A stretch of 43,878 nt of DNA. It comes from Bacillota bacterium (GTDB lineage: Bacteria; Bacillota; SHA-98; UBA4971). The DNA lies in NCBI GenBank assembly GCA_030024085.1, contig JASEJE010000025.1:1-43878 (forward strand), in the 5' to 3' direction. Below the pieces are notes generated by a model. It saw nothing but the letters and a program-made list of their open reading frames with translations, was not told where the DNA came from and made no database searches. This document shows positions 32,908 to 42,388 of this stretch, piece after piece. A program made the translations under genes and the position numbers. Every line of letters begins with the position of its first letter. The stretch's first letter is position 1.

Positions 32908-35574
32908 TTACGCCCTGGCCCTTACCGGCGGCACCACTACGCGGCTGTCTCCCGGCGCCTCCCCCGCGACCCACCGGACAGCGCGATCAGGGGAACTCGA
33001 GTTGCCCACAGCCCTTTTCTCCGCGATTCGGCGATATACCCGGCCCACAAGGACCGTCATGTCGTCCGGCGTCCCCCCTCTGCCATACTGGCGGGCCCTT
33101 TCGAGGACGAGGCGGGCTATCTCATCCGGTTGCTCGGCTGACAGGCGCGAAAGCGCCGACGCAACCCACTCTTCCTTTCCCTCCGGGCGCTCCATGGCGT
33201 TCAGCACGCCATCGCTCACCATCACGAGGACGTCACCGTCACCCAGTTTCATGTGGGTCTTCTCCACCTCTATTGCGTCGAATATCCCGGCGGGCAGTGT
33301 CGACGACTCGACCACCTTCACGCCCCTTGCGGTCCTTATGAAACTCGGGGGCGAGCCGACTTTTATGAACTGAGCGTCGCCCGTGCCCAGGTCCACGGTG
33401 ACCACATCCAGGGTGGCAAACGTCTCCCCCGGCGACCTCAACAGGAGGATGAGGTTCACAGTCTTCACCGCAAACTCGTCGTCGAAGCCTGCCTCCAGGA
33501 GCCTTTCCAGCATGCTGACGGCTGTGGAACTCTCGACGGCCGCAGCCTCGCCCACGCCCATGCCATCGCTCAACACGAACACCATCCTGCCATCGGCCAG
33601 CTCGAGCACGGAATGGGTGTCCCCCGACACAGCCCCGCCATTCCTTGCAAGCATGCTGACGGCGGTAGCCACCCCATATACGCGGGCCTGCGAGAGAAGC
33701 ACCTCGCAAGTGGGGAATCCGCCCCTTGCCCCGCACCGGATCCTCGACGCCTCCATGTCCCGTCCGAGTAGCCGGGACACCAGGGGAGCCACGGCCTTCC
33801 GGCACTCTTCATCGCCGCAGCACGCACCCTTCTTTATGGTTACGTTCAACCGGCCCCTGTTCCCGGCGACCACGCTCACTTCGGAGACCCCGAGCCCGAA
33901 ACGTGCAAGCTCCCTTGTGATCCGCTCCTCGGACCATGTTTCGAACTCCACCCGCCTCCAGACGTCCTCTCCCAGCCCGCGCAAGATGGTGGACACTCCC
34001 TGCAACTGGCCGGAAAGCATCTGACGTCCCTCCGCAAGCTGCCTTGCGGATGTCAGGTTCTGCCTGAACGCCCCGGTGGTGCCGTTCACCGCGGCCACCA
34101 GGCCCGGGATATCGATGCATCTCCGCCTGAGCTGGCCTTTGACTTCCGACGGATCCACGCTCCCTTTGAGCTCGGCCAGGGCAACCAGGTTGAGCACGTC
34201 CCGAAACGTCCTGTGAAAAGCATCCTGCCAGCAAAACAGGTACGAACGGCATCGGCTGCACGACGACGACGCCACCCTGTGGAGGACGTACGCCACGTCG
34301 GCGCGCTCCACCAGATCAGGATCATGGGGGGTCTGCCTGAGCATGGAAGACAGGTCATCGAAGACCCTCGAGAAATCCCGGAGCTTTCGCGAGAGGAGAT
34401 CCTGCACACGGCGCGCATGTGCGTCTGCATCCGCCGATCTTGCAGGACTTGACGGAACAAGCGTCCTGACCCTGTACAGGTACTTTCGCGGGATACACAT
34501 GAACACGATGCCCGACGCCGCGAGCTGCCCCATGAATGCGGGCACGTCCGTGCTCGTCGTCACCTGGAATACGAGAAGGCTTGCGCCCGCGAAGAATCCG
34601 CCGGCGGCAGCGACCTTGCCATGGTTGCGGAACGCCCCCGCAGCGAACCCGCCGATCGCGTACGCCCCGACCACGGGTGTCCCTCCCTGCCCGGACATGG
34701 CACACGCAAGGCCCATCAAGGCCCCCGCCACCGCCCCAAGGGCCCCACCCCCCGCATACGCCAGGGAGATCGTCGCAACCCCGGCCGCCACCGCGCCCGC
34801 GGGCACCCCGCGAAACCCGATCCCCGCGAGGCCCATGGTTATGCCCGCGCACAGCAGGCCGAAAGAGGCGAGCTCCTCGAGGCCGATGGCTTCCTGCCTC
34901 GACGGCGCCGGGTTCCTGCGTCCAGCTCCAGCGCCCCACGCGAGCATTGCCGCGACAAGGGTGCCGATGAGAGCCTCGAGCATGGCCACAGGGAACGGGG
35001 ATGCCGGCATGCGCATGAGAGCCCTGGTTGCCCAGGGAACCGCAAACCCAAGCGAGAAGACGATGCCTGGAAGAAGGAGAGGCCGTTCCTTCATCCTGTC
35101 CGACAGCGAACGGCACGCCGCCACGACAAGGACCACCGGGAGCACCGGCCAGATGGTGCGCGCGTTCAGGACCGGCCCCGCCATGCCAAGAAAGACCCCG
35201 ATGGCGGTCAGCAGCACGGCGTCGCTTCGCGACGAAGCAACTTGCGCAAGGTATGCGATGCCAAAAGGTGAGGCTGCGCCCAGGAGGGTCGCCCTCCCGA
35301 GAAGAAAACCAACCAGGCTGGAGACCACCGATTCAGGCGAAAAGGCCCCCGTCCAGAAAGCGACGGCTCGTCCACCACCGCCGGCCCCGCCGCGAGTGCT
35401 GTCAGGGACGCCCTCCCGCGCAAGTTGCAGCCGGCGCCTTCGCGCTTGCGCTCGCGAAACGTACACTCTGCGTGCCGCGGGCTCGCCTGCCTCAGGGCGG
35501 CATGCCGTCCGCCCCGCTTCCCCCGACAGGTTCACAGGGCCGCCGGGTATCCGGTGCATGGTGCGTCCTGCCAT
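32908..35574 (-). CDS. spoIIE: Stage II sporulation protein E (SpoIIE), PP2C-type phosphatase
   Basis: At the asymmetric septum SpoIIE dephosphorylates SpoIIAA and so activates sigma-F in the forespore. The 888-residue protein has a basic N-terminal tail, about ten membrane helices (residues 80-330), a central regulatory region with four cysteines (SSSCSRCRSYLFCWQ) and a C-terminal PP2C domain (about 650-870) with metal-binding FVLSDGMGVGEAA, then TLDVVTVDLGTGDAQFIKVG and VLVMVSDGVLN. The length fits the family (about 800-830 plus a longer N-terminus). ATG with GGGGG seven bases upstream. spoIIE, tilS and ftsH are the conserved neighbourhood of endospore formers, strong evidence for the organism's type. 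Confidence 0.96.
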   Translation of the reverse strand: MAGRTMHRIPGGPVNLSGEAGRTACRPEAGEPAARRVYVSRAQARRRRLQLAREGVPDSTRGGAGGGGRAVAFWTGAFSPESVVSSLVGFLLGRATLLGAASPFGIAYLAQVASSRSDAVLLTAIGVFLGMAGPVLNARTIWPVLPVVLVVAACRSLSDRMKERPLLLPGIVFSLGFAVPWATRALMRMPASPFPVAMLEALIGTLVAAMLAWGAGAGRRNPAPSRQEAIGLEELASFGLLCAGITMGLAGIGFRGVPAGAVAAGVATISLAYAGGGALGAVAGALMGLACAMSGQGGTPVVGAYAIGGFAAGAFRNHGKVAAAGGFFAGASLLVFQVTTSTDVPAFMGQLAASGIVFMCIPRKYLYRVRTLVPSSPARSADADAHARRVQDLLSRKLRDFSRVFDDLSSMLRQTPHDPDLVERADVAYVLHRVASSSCSRCRSYLFCWQDAFHRTFRDVLNLVALAELKGSVDPSEVKGQLRRRCIDIPGLVAAVNGTTGAFRQNLTSARQLAEGRQMLSGQLQGVSTILRGLGEDVWRRVEFETWSEERITRELARFGLGVSEVSVVAGNRGRLNVTIKKGACCGDEECRKAVAPLVSRLLGRDMEASRIRCGARGGFPTCEVLLSQARVYGVATAVSMLARNGGAVSGDTHSVLELADGRMVFVLSDGMGVGEAAAVESSTAVSMLERLLEAGFDDEFAVKTVNLILLLRSPGETFATLDVVTVDLGTGDAQFIKVGSPPSFIRTARGVKVVESSTLPAGIFDAIEVEKTHMKLGDGDVLVMVSDGVLNAMERPEGKEEWVASALSRLSAEQPDEIARLVLERARQYGRGGTPDDMTVLVGRVYRRIAEKRAVGNSSSPDRAVRWVAGEAPGDSRVVVPPVRARA

Positions 35575-35745
35575 TGCTGTTCCCCCTTTTCGAGTCTCAC
35601 CGCTCTCGGCCGTTCCGCGAGGATGATATCACAGGGGGATGGGGGGAACCTGACGGAAATTGTACCCGCGTCGAGGGAATCGACCGACATGCCCGGCAAT
35701 GAATCGCCAGAACCTGCGACCGGTGGCGAGAATCCCCTCTGGTAT

Positions 35746-36942
35746 CTATTCGTACCGAAGTGCCTCGATAGGGTCGAGGTTCGCTGCTTTGTATGCAGGG
35801 TACACGCCGAAAACCACGCCCACGACGGTCGCGGAGAGGAATGCGACGGACACCGCAAGCGGCGACACGTACGTCGGCCATTTGGCGATCTTGGCCACGA
35901 GGGCGGCCCCACCGCTTCCAAGGAGTGTCCCGATTGCGCCTCCAACGAGGCAAAGGGCAACGGCCTCCACTATGAACTGTCTCAAGATGTCGCCCCTCTT
36001 GCCTCCCACCGCCTTTCTTATACCGATCTCACGTGTTCTCTCGGTCACCGACACCAGCATGATGTTCATCACGCCTATGCCGCCGACCAGCAGCGATATG
36101 CTGCCTATGCCGGCAAGTATTACAGTGAATATGCTCATGACGGTCTCTGCAGATTTCAGAATCGTTGAGCTGCTGATGACCATGAACGGCGGGTTTTCGC
36201 CGTACTTTCGCGCCAGGACGGCATTGATCTGGTCGGTCGCCTGCCTGACATGGGCCACGTCCACGGCCTCGGCCGTGAGCGCGGCAACGTCATCGTTCCC
36301 GGTCATTCGACGGGCGTGGCTTATCGGAAGGTATACCGACATGTCTGCGGTATTGTCCCCGAAGATCGTTCTCCCCTGCTCCTTCATCACACCAACCACG
36401 ACGAAGGAGATCCCGTTTATCTTGACCTTCTCGCCGACGCCGCTTCCTCCATCGAACAGCTTTCGGGCAAGTCCTCCGCCGAGCACGGCGACAGGGCGGC
36501 GGGCTCTGACATCAATTTCACTGAGGGTTCTTCCCTCTGCAATCGTCCCGCCCTGTGTCGAAGAAAGGCCGTCGTCGGTGAATGTGGCGTTGACGTTCTG
36601 ACGGGTCGTGCCGTATTTCACTGTGGCCGGCCCCACCTTGGTGACGCTGACATCGGTTACGGCAGAGCACGCTTTCCGTATGGCGTCGGCATCCTCGATC
36701 GTGAGCGGCTTCATGTGGCCCCAGATGACGTCCTGGCGGGTGTAGTCCTGCTGTACGAATATGAGGTTCGCGCCCATGCCCACGAACTCGCCTGTCACGA
36801 GCTTCCTTGCGCCCTCGCCCATGGACATCATCGTGATCACGGAGGCGATTCCGATGACGATGCCGAGCAGGGTCAGGGCCGACCGCATCTTGTTGGCGCG
36901 CAAGCTGCCCAGAGCCAGCCTGATACACTCGAAGAGGCTCAC
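35746..36942 (-). CDS. MacB-like ABC transporter permease (FtsX family)
   Basis: A 398-residue membrane protein: N-terminal helix near residues 18-40 ([20 protein letters not shown]), an extracytoplasmic MacB-type domain of about 200 residues, and three C-terminal helices ([20 protein letters not shown] lies between the first two, a typical FtsX loop). In MacB-type systems it transmits ATP-driven movement to the outside domain instead of forming a channel. Its GTG overlaps the ATPase stop as GTGA. Last gene of the three-gene exporter operon; ends 171 bases before the spoIIE start. Substrate unknown, possibly an antimicrobial peptide or lipid-linked compound. Confidence 0.93.
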   Translation of the reverse strand: MSLFECIRLALGSLRANKMRSALTLLGIVIGIASVITMMSMGEGARKLVTGEFVGMGANLIFVQQDYTRQDVIWGHMKPLTIEDADAIRKACSAVTDVSVTKVGPATVKYGTTRQNVNATFTDDGLSSTQGGTIAEGRTLSEIDVRARRPVAVLGGGLARKLFDGGSGVGEKVKINGISFVVVGVMKEQGRTIFGDNTADMSVYLPISHARRMTGNDDVAALTAEAVDVAHVRQATDQINAVLARKYGENPPFMVISSSTILKSAETVMSIFTVILAGIGSISLLVGGIGVMNIMLVSVTERTREIGIRKAVGGKRGDILRQFIVEAVALCLVGGAIGTLLGSGGAALVAKIAKWPTYVSPLAVSVAFLSATVVGVVFGVYPAYKAANLDPIEALRYE

Positions 36943-37637
36943 TCTTCCTCAGCCTCCTTTTCCCCATCGGCGTCCCCGTCCACGACCCTGCCGTCACGTA
37001 TCCGGATCACTCGGTCGGTGTGAGCCGCAACATCGGGGTCGTGCGTGACAACCACGATCGTCATCCCCTGCCCGTTCAACCCCTCGAGCATGCGAATGAT
37101 CTCCTCCCCGGCCTTACTATCGAGGTTGCCCGTGGGCTCATCCGCCAGGATGATGGCAGGCCTGGTGACGAGCGCCCTGGCGATGGCAACACGCTGGGCC
37201 TGGCCTCCGGAGAGTTCGCTGGGCCTGTGTCGCGTGCGCTCGCCGAGGCCGACGGCCTCGAGAGCTTCAAGCGCCCTTCGCCTGCGCTCTCCGAGAGGAA
37301 CGCCCGCGTATATCAGGGGCAGTTCCACGTTTTCCAGGGCCGTTGCTCGCGGGAGCAGATTGAAAGTCTGGAATACGAAGCCTATCTTCTTATTTCTGAC
37401 CTCGGCAAGCTCATCGTCGGAGAGGTCGCTCACGAGATTCCGGTCCAGGCGATAGGTGCCGCGCGTCGGTTTGTCCAGGCACCCCAGGATGTTCATGAGG
37501 GTTGACTTTCCCGAGCCGGATGGGCCCATGATCGACACGAACTCGCCGTCCCGGACCTCGAGGGACACCCCGCGGAGCGCGACCACCTCCACGGCGCCCG
37601 TCCTGTAGACTTTCTCGACGTCCTGTACGACGATCAC
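36939..37637 (-). CDS. MacB/LolD-type ABC transporter ATPase
   Basis: A 232-residue nucleotide-binding subunit with Walker [11 protein letters not shown]-loop [15 protein letters not shown], signature [15 protein letters not shown], Walker [13 protein letters not shown] and H-loop VVVTHD. The GTG start overlaps the preceding adaptor gene's stop as GTGA, and its own stop overlaps the permease start in the same way, so all three genes are translationally coupled. Confidence 0.95.
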   Translation of the reverse strand: MIVVQDVEKVYRTGAVEVVALRGVSLEVRDGEFVSIMGPSGSGKSTLMNILGCLDKPTRGTYRLDRNLVSDLSDDELAEVRNKKIGFVFQTFNLLPRATALENVELPLIYAGVPLGERRRRALEALEAVGLGERTRHRPSELSGGQAQRVAIARALVTRPAIILADEPTGNLDSKAGEEIIRMLEGLNGQGMTIVVVTHDPDVAAHTDRVIRIRDGRVVDGDADGEKEAEEE

Positions 37638-39085
37638 TTCTTTTCACCTTTTTTCTGTTCGCTGCGCTTCACCCGGTCGCCGTCCTTGAGTTTCTTGAGG
37701 ACCGTCGCGTCTCCGACCACCACCTCATCGCCTGCGCTGATCCCCTCCACGACTTCCGCATCCATGAGGCTTTCGCGTCGGATGACGACGTGCACCTCCT
37801 TTACAGTAGAGCTCTCTGGATCCACCGCGAACAGCGCCTTCTTCCCGTCCTTCTCGAGAACGGCCTGTAGAGGCACGACAAGAGCGTCCTTCTTCGAATA
37901 CGTGGCGATATCGACGTCGGCGCTCATTCCCGGAAGAAGTTGCGACGGCTCTCCGTCCACGTCGATTAGCACCTGGAACCTGGGGATCGTGCCGTCCGCC
38001 GCCGCAGTCGGGGAGATCTCGGCCACTTTGCCGCTGAACTCGGTGCCGGCCAGCGCGTCTGTCGTGAACGTGGCTCGCTGGCCCACCACGACCGCCGCAA
38101 TATCAGTTTCATCGACCCGCGCCCTGACCCTCATGCCGCCGGGCTGCGCCAGCGTCGCCACGGGCACGCCGTCGGTCACCACCGCACCCCTCTTGACGGG
38201 CACGCTTATCACGGTTCCGGCGCTGGGGACGGTGATGGAGGTCCTCTCAAGCTCCGCCTGGACGAGATCAAGATTCGCTCTGGCCTGCCTGAGGCGGGCC
38301 AGAGCGGCCTGCCTGCCCATCTGCCTGGATGCCTCGTGCTCGCGCGCCATTGCCAGGGCGATCTCAGCCTCTTTCAGCTGGGCCTGGGCCATCTCCAGCT
38401 GCTCGGGGGTGGGAGATGCGAGCAGAGCCTCGTATTGCCTCTTCGCCGAATCCAGGGCAGCCCTGGCGTTGACGAGCCTTGCCCTCGCCTCGTCAACCGC
38501 GGCTTTCGCGACGGCCCCCTCCTTGTAGAGAGCCTCCATCGCTTCGAGGTTCCTCTGTGCGTCTTCGAAGGCCGTATCAGCTTGCGTAAGCCCGGCCTGA
38601 GCCTGAGCTACCTGCGCCTCGGAGGAGCCACGCTTCGTCTCGGCAAGCCGGGCCCGGGCTGCGGCAAGTTGCGCCTCGGCCTGCTGCACCTCGAGAGGCT
38701 TTCCCACACCCTGGGACCCCGCCTCACCCAGCTGGGCGAGGTCTGCTTCGGCGGAAGCCACCGCCGCTCTTGCCTGCTGCAGCTGGGCCAGGAGAGCGGA
38801 CTGGTCGAGTCGAACGATCTCCTGCCCCGCCTGGACCACGTCGCCCTCCTTCACCAGGACCTCGGCCACGCGCCCAGCCACCTGCGCCCTCACCTCGAGC
38901 GTGGAGATGGGCTCGACCGTGCCCTGCGCAGATACGGTGACCTGGAATTCCCTCGGCTCGACCTTGACCGTGTCCACCGTGTATGTGGGCTTCTTCTCAC
39001 CCATCAGCTTGCCGCTCACTATGGTCGCGACCACAATGGCCACGAGGCCCACCGCAACCAGAATCGTTCTCCGCCTTTGTGACAA
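37634..39085 (-). CDS. Periplasmic-adaptor-type (MacA/HlyD) membrane fusion protein of the ABC exporter
   Basis: The protein (about 483 residues) has one N-terminal membrane helix ([19 protein letters not shown]), a barrel-sandwich half [20 protein letters not shown], a long alpha-helical hairpin rich in Ala, Gln and Glu (about residues 100-260), the second half [20 protein letters not shown], and a beta-barrel with [20 protein letters not shown]. It connects the permease to the outside. The TTG start near 39085 was chosen for AAGGGAG nine bases upstream; the in-frame reading extends further upstream without similarity. First gene of the operon. Confidence 0.92.
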   Translation of the reverse strand: MSQRRRTILVAVGLVAIVVATIVSGKLMGEKKPTYTVDTVKVEPREFQVTVSAQGTVEPISTLEVRAQVAGRVAEVLVKEGDVVQAGQEIVRLDQSALLAQLQQARAAVASAEADLAQLGEAGSQGVGKPLEVQQAEAQLAAARARLAETKRGSSEAQVAQAQAGLTQADTAFEDAQRNLEAMEALYKEGAVAKAAVDEARARLVNARAALDSAKRQYEALLASPTPEQLEMAQAQLKEAEIALAMAREHEASRQMGRQAALARLRQARANLDLVQAELERTSITVPSAGTVISVPVKRGAVVTDGVPVATLAQPGGMRVRARVDETDIAAVVVGQRATFTTDALAGTEFSGKVAEISPTAAADGTIPRFQVLIDVDGEPSQLLPGMSADVDIATYSKKDALVVPLQAVLEKDGKKALFAVDPESSTVKEVHVVIRRESLMDAEVVEGISAGDEVVVGDATVLKKLKDGDRVKRSEQKKGEKK

Positions 39086-39303
39086 CCCAGGACACTCCCT
39101 TCGCACAGCGCCGTGCACCCAACCTGTTTTGACGCCGCGCCTTTGGAACTTATTCACCTGGACGTCATTCGCCGCATGGATGCTCTTTGCCTTCACCGCG
39201 CCATTACCCTCCCCGGCCCCGCGCGGCGAAAGCCAGAGCAGAGGGAGCTTCCCTCGCGTCGAATGAATGATTTACGGATTGCGTCGAACATGGAGGAAAA
39301 GGT

Positions 39304-39331
39304 TTGCCGCGCAAGAAATACACTTCATAAT
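39304..39331 (+). promoter_or_regulatory. Sigma-A-type promoter of the Yip1-like gene
   Basis: TTGCCG (39304-39309), 16-base spacer, CATAAT (39326-39331); the start codon is about 50 bases downstream. Confidence 0.5.
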
Positions 39332-39384
39332 GTAAGGCCGCGTCCCCGTCCCGGCCAAGTAGAAGCAAAGGGGAGATGCCTGAA

Positions 39385-40071
39385 ATGACGGATGATAACA
39401 CGAAACCTCGGAAAGGACTCATCGCCCGCATGGTGGGTGTGCTCATCGACCCGGGTGCCACGTTTGAGGACATAGTCCGAAAGCCTGACGTCGGCGGGCC
39501 TATACTCTTCATCCTTATTAGTGGGGCCCTTTCGGCCGTGGCGATCGCTTCAACCCTGGATATGCTTCCGGAGATGACGCCCACGGGAGTCCCCATGCCT
39601 CCGCCCGCACTCACGGTGGCGAGCGGCATAATCGGGCTCATCATCGGCCTTCTCATCTGGTGGCCCATCCGTGCCCTGGTCTTCATGGGCGTGGGGTCGC
39701 TCATCGGCGGCAGAGCCACGTTCTCGCAGAGCCTGGCGATATCGGGCTATCTCAACGTGACCGAGGTGCTCGCCACCCTTGTCGCGGCCATCGCTGTTGC
39801 CACTACCGGTCGCACCGTCACGCTTGGCCTCGGAATGGCGCTTTCCCCGGAACAGGTCGCCACGCCGTGGGGAGTCGCACTCAACGCCATTAATGTGTTC
39901 GGCCTGATCTATGTCATCCTGAGCACCGTGGCCCTGGCCAGGCTATGGAAGGTCAGCACCTCGAAGTCTCTTGCAGCGACCATGGTCCTTTGGCTTGTGG
40001 TGGTGGCCATATCGGCAGGCGGAGCGCATCTCGGCCGCCAGTTCTCGGGGATGTTCCAGGTGCCGCAGTAG
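39385..40071 (+). CDS. Yip1-family integral membrane protein
   Basis: The 228-residue protein has about five membrane helices (ILFILISGALSAVAIASTL, IIGLIIGLLIWWPIRALVFM, NVTEVLATLVAAIAVATTG, NVFGLIYVILSTVALARLW, MVLWLVVVAISAGGAHLG). The N-terminal RKGLIARMVGVLIDPGATFE with DIVRKPDVGGP resembles bacterial Yip1-domain proteins, where an IxxPxxTFxxI motif precedes the first helix. Their function is not established. ATG at 39385 was preferred to ATG 39376 because GGGGAG lies nine bases before it and directly abuts the earlier codon. Divergent from the ABC exporter operon and convergent with adenine deaminase. Confidence 0.8.
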   Translation: MTDDNTKPRKGLIARMVGVLIDPGATFEDIVRKPDVGGPILFILISGALSAVAIASTLDMLPEMTPTGVPMPPPALTVASGIIGLIIGLLIWWPIRALVFMGVGSLIGGRATFSQSLAISGYLNVTEVLATLVAAIAVATTGRTVTLGLGMALSPEQVATPWGVALNAINVFGLIYVILSTVALARLWKVSTSKSLAATMVLWLVVVAISAGGAHLGRQFSGMFQVPQ

Positions 40072-40283
40072 CAGCGCGCAACGCGCGGCGCCCGGGAGGG
40101 CGCACGGTACCGCAGACTGGTGACGCGAATCACGGAGCCGGATGGCCAGCGGCCACCCGGCTGCATTGCTATGCGGACCAGCGCCGAGCACGAAGCGGAT
40201 GTCACGACGGCGTGCGCGCGGTCCACGTACACAAGGTGGTCGGCTTCGCCCCATCTGCCGCAGAAGACCCGATGAGAACCCGT

Positions 40284-42104
40284 CTACTTCAAGTCACCTG
40301 TAAAGAGGTCCACGAACCTGAACTCGAGCGTATCAACGATGCCCCTGTTCGTGATGCGAAGCTCCGGGATCACTGGGAGGGCAAGGAGCGCCATGGTCAT
40401 GAAAGGCGATGCCATGGTGCAGCCCAGCGCCCTCCAGGCTCGCGCAAGTTCCTCCACTCTGGCCTGGACCTTCTCCACCGGCTCGTCCGACACAAGGCCC
40501 GCGATGGGAAGCGGCAGCAGGGCGAGCACCTCGCCTCCCCGGACGACGATCATGCCGCCGCCCACGTCGGCGAGGGCGTTGGCGGCTACGGCCATGTCCT
40601 GGTCGTCCATGCCCACCACGAGAAGGTTGTGGCTGTCGTGAGCGACCGTGGACGCCACCGCCCCGCCCGCAAGTCCGAAGCCGCGCACGAAGCCCACGGC
40701 CATGCTCCCCGACGCCATGTGACGCTCTATCACCGCCACCTTTGCCACGTCGTGCTCGCTCGACGCCCGGACCTCGCCGTCGCCGGAGTCAACCGGGAGG
40801 TGGACGTCCACGTGCCTCGTCACGGCGCTTCCCTCGATGACTTCGATCACCCGCGCGCGCACCGCTCCGCGCCGCGCCGCCCCCGAGGCCGTCAAGCGGA
40901 AGTCGCCGGGTTCCACGCGCCTTGCAAGGTGCACGGAGCGCGTGGCGGATTCCGGATATCTGAAAGGCGGGATATCGACGATGAGTCGCCCTCCCTCGGC
41001 AACGATCTCGCCGTCGGCAATCACTGTCTCAGGACGCGGATCCGCAAGATCCCGGATGAACAGGATGTCAGCCGTCCTCCCCGGGGCGATGCTCCCGAGG
41101 TCATGGCTCATGCGGAAACATTCGGCCGCGTTTATGGTGGCCATCTGGATCGCCCGCACCGGCGGGACGCCCTCCTCGATGGCCCGCCTCACCACGTGGT
41201 TCACGTGTCCGAGGGTGATAAGCGTATCAGGGTGCACGTCGTCCGTCACGAGCACGATGTGCCTCGGGTCGATGCCCCTCTCGGTGTAGCTCTTCATGGT
41301 GGCCTTGATATCGCGCCACGCCGATCCCTCGCGCAGTTTCGCATACATGCCCAGGCGCAGCTTCGCAAGGGCGTCCTCCGGCCGGGTGGACTCGTGGTCG
41401 GAGGAGATCCCTGCAGCCACGTATGCCGAGAGGTCTGGCCCGGTGTCGGGGATTGAGTAATGCCCGGTGACGGTCTTGCCCGCCTTCAGCGTCTCTTCGA
41501 TCTCTCTATGGACCAGCTCGTCACCGGCCAGGACGCCCGGGAAGTTCATCATCTCGCCGAGGCCTGCCACCCCGTCCCATGCCATGGCCTCTCGGATGTC
41601 GTCAGCGCCGATGGCCGCACCAGCATCCTCGAACCCCGGCGCTGCGGGCACGCATGACGGCATCGTGGCGAATACCTTGAGGGGCAGGCCGCGCCCCTCC
41701 TCGAGCATGAGTCGCACGCCCTCCACGCCCAGCACGTTCGCGATCTCGTGCGGGTCCATGAATATGGCCGTCGTGCCGCAAGGCAGCACGGCCCTGGCAA
41801 ACTGCCCCACCGTCACCATACTACTCTCCACATGGACGTGTCCATCCAGGAACCCAGGAACCAGATAAAGGCCCTCGGCCTCGATGATGCGCGTGCTGTC
41901 CCCAGCACACCGCGAGGCGTCGCCCACCAGGGCCACGCGACCGGACCGCACCGCCACATCAATGCCGTCCTGGATCTCGGCGGTGTGTACGTTGACCAGC
42001 CTCGCGCCGCGGATGACCACGTCCGCCGGCTCCCGGCCCATGGCGGTCGCCACGAGTTCGCGTCCCACCTCGTGGAGAGGCCTGCGCCTGGCAGATCTCG
42101 ACAC
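40284..42104 (-). CDS. ade: Adenine deaminase
   Basis: A metal-dependent amidohydrolase converting adenine to hypoxanthine and ammonia, in purine salvage; cytosolic. The 606 residues show the first metal motif VPGFLDGHVHVESSMV, FMDPHEIANVLG, GHYSIPDTGPDLSAYVAAGI, LVTDDVHPDTLITLGHVNHV, and a C-terminal part VGFVRGFGLAGGAVASTVAH followed by DSHNLLVVG, typical of Ade rather than adenosine deaminases. GTG at 42104 was chosen for the AAAGGGGCGAGGG site just upstream; a GTG at 42140 lies in a palindromic repeat and lacks a good site. hpt is not seen between tilS and ftsH. Confidence 0.95.
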   Translation of the reverse strand: MSRSARRRPLHEVGRELVATAMGREPADVVIRGARLVNVHTAEIQDGIDVAVRSGRVALVGDASRCAGDSTRIIEAEGLYLVPGFLDGHVHVESSMVTVGQFARAVLPCGTTAIFMDPHEIANVLGVEGVRLMLEEGRGLPLKVFATMPSCVPAAPGFEDAGAAIGADDIREAMAWDGVAGLGEMMNFPGVLAGDELVHREIEETLKAGKTVTGHYSIPDTGPDLSAYVAAGISSDHESTRPEDALAKLRLGMYAKLREGSAWRDIKATMKSYTERGIDPRHIVLVTDDVHPDTLITLGHVNHVVRRAIEEGVPPVRAIQMATINAAECFRMSHDLGSIAPGRTADILFIRDLADPRPETVIADGEIVAEGGRLIVDIPPFRYPESATRSVHLARRVEPGDFRLTASGAARRGAVRARVIEVIEGSAVTRHVDVHLPVDSGDGEVRASSEHDVAKVAVIERHMASGSMAVGFVRGFGLAGGAVASTVAHDSHNLLVVGMDDQDMAVAANALADVGGGMIVVRGGEVLALLPLPIAGLVSDEPVEKVQARVEELARAWRALGCTMASPFMTMALLALPVIPELRITNRGIVDTLEFRFVDLFTGDLK

Positions 42105-42130
42105 CAGCCCTCGCCCCTTTCGCACTGAGT

Positions 42131-42388
42131 AGATCGCCACAGGTTCGCGCTGCTTCTCGCGCGCAGGTCCAGTCCAGGGTCGCCGGTGATTGCACGAGCT
42201 ATGTCAGAATCCGGCCACTCGCCCGACGGGCCGGATTATGGCGAAGCGCGCCCCGCCTGGGGCGCCGTCCCCGAGTGCGACACCGGCAACCCCTCCCGAA
42301 AGTTGCGAGCACTTCTGCGCCCTCACTTGGCTAGCACCGGCAACCCCGACACCGTCAGAAGAAGTGGCGCAGATTTATGGAGCCATAC
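42131..42388. repeat. Palindromic repeat, copy 7 (composite, three arms)
   Basis: From left: an arm GATCGCCACAGGTTCGCGCT ending CCAGGGTCGCC; a centre almost identical to copy 3 (ATCCGGCC and GGCCGGAT stem, GCGAAGCGCGCCCCGCCTGG, GCGCCGTCCCCGAGTG); the core CACCGGCAACCC (near 42280); an arm like copy 3's (GAGCACTTCTGCGCCCTCAC); a second core CACCGGCAACCC (near 42335); and an arm CTGCGCCAC/TATGGAGCC shared with copy 5. It fills the whole gap between the pycB-like stop codon and the adenine deaminase start, as if one element had been added to another. Confidence 0.85.

Noticed and set aside
34343-35626. Plus-strand frame of 427 codons opposite spoIIE
   Set aside because: Shadow frame; Arg/Pro/Ala-rich, and spoIIE on the other strand is unmistakable.
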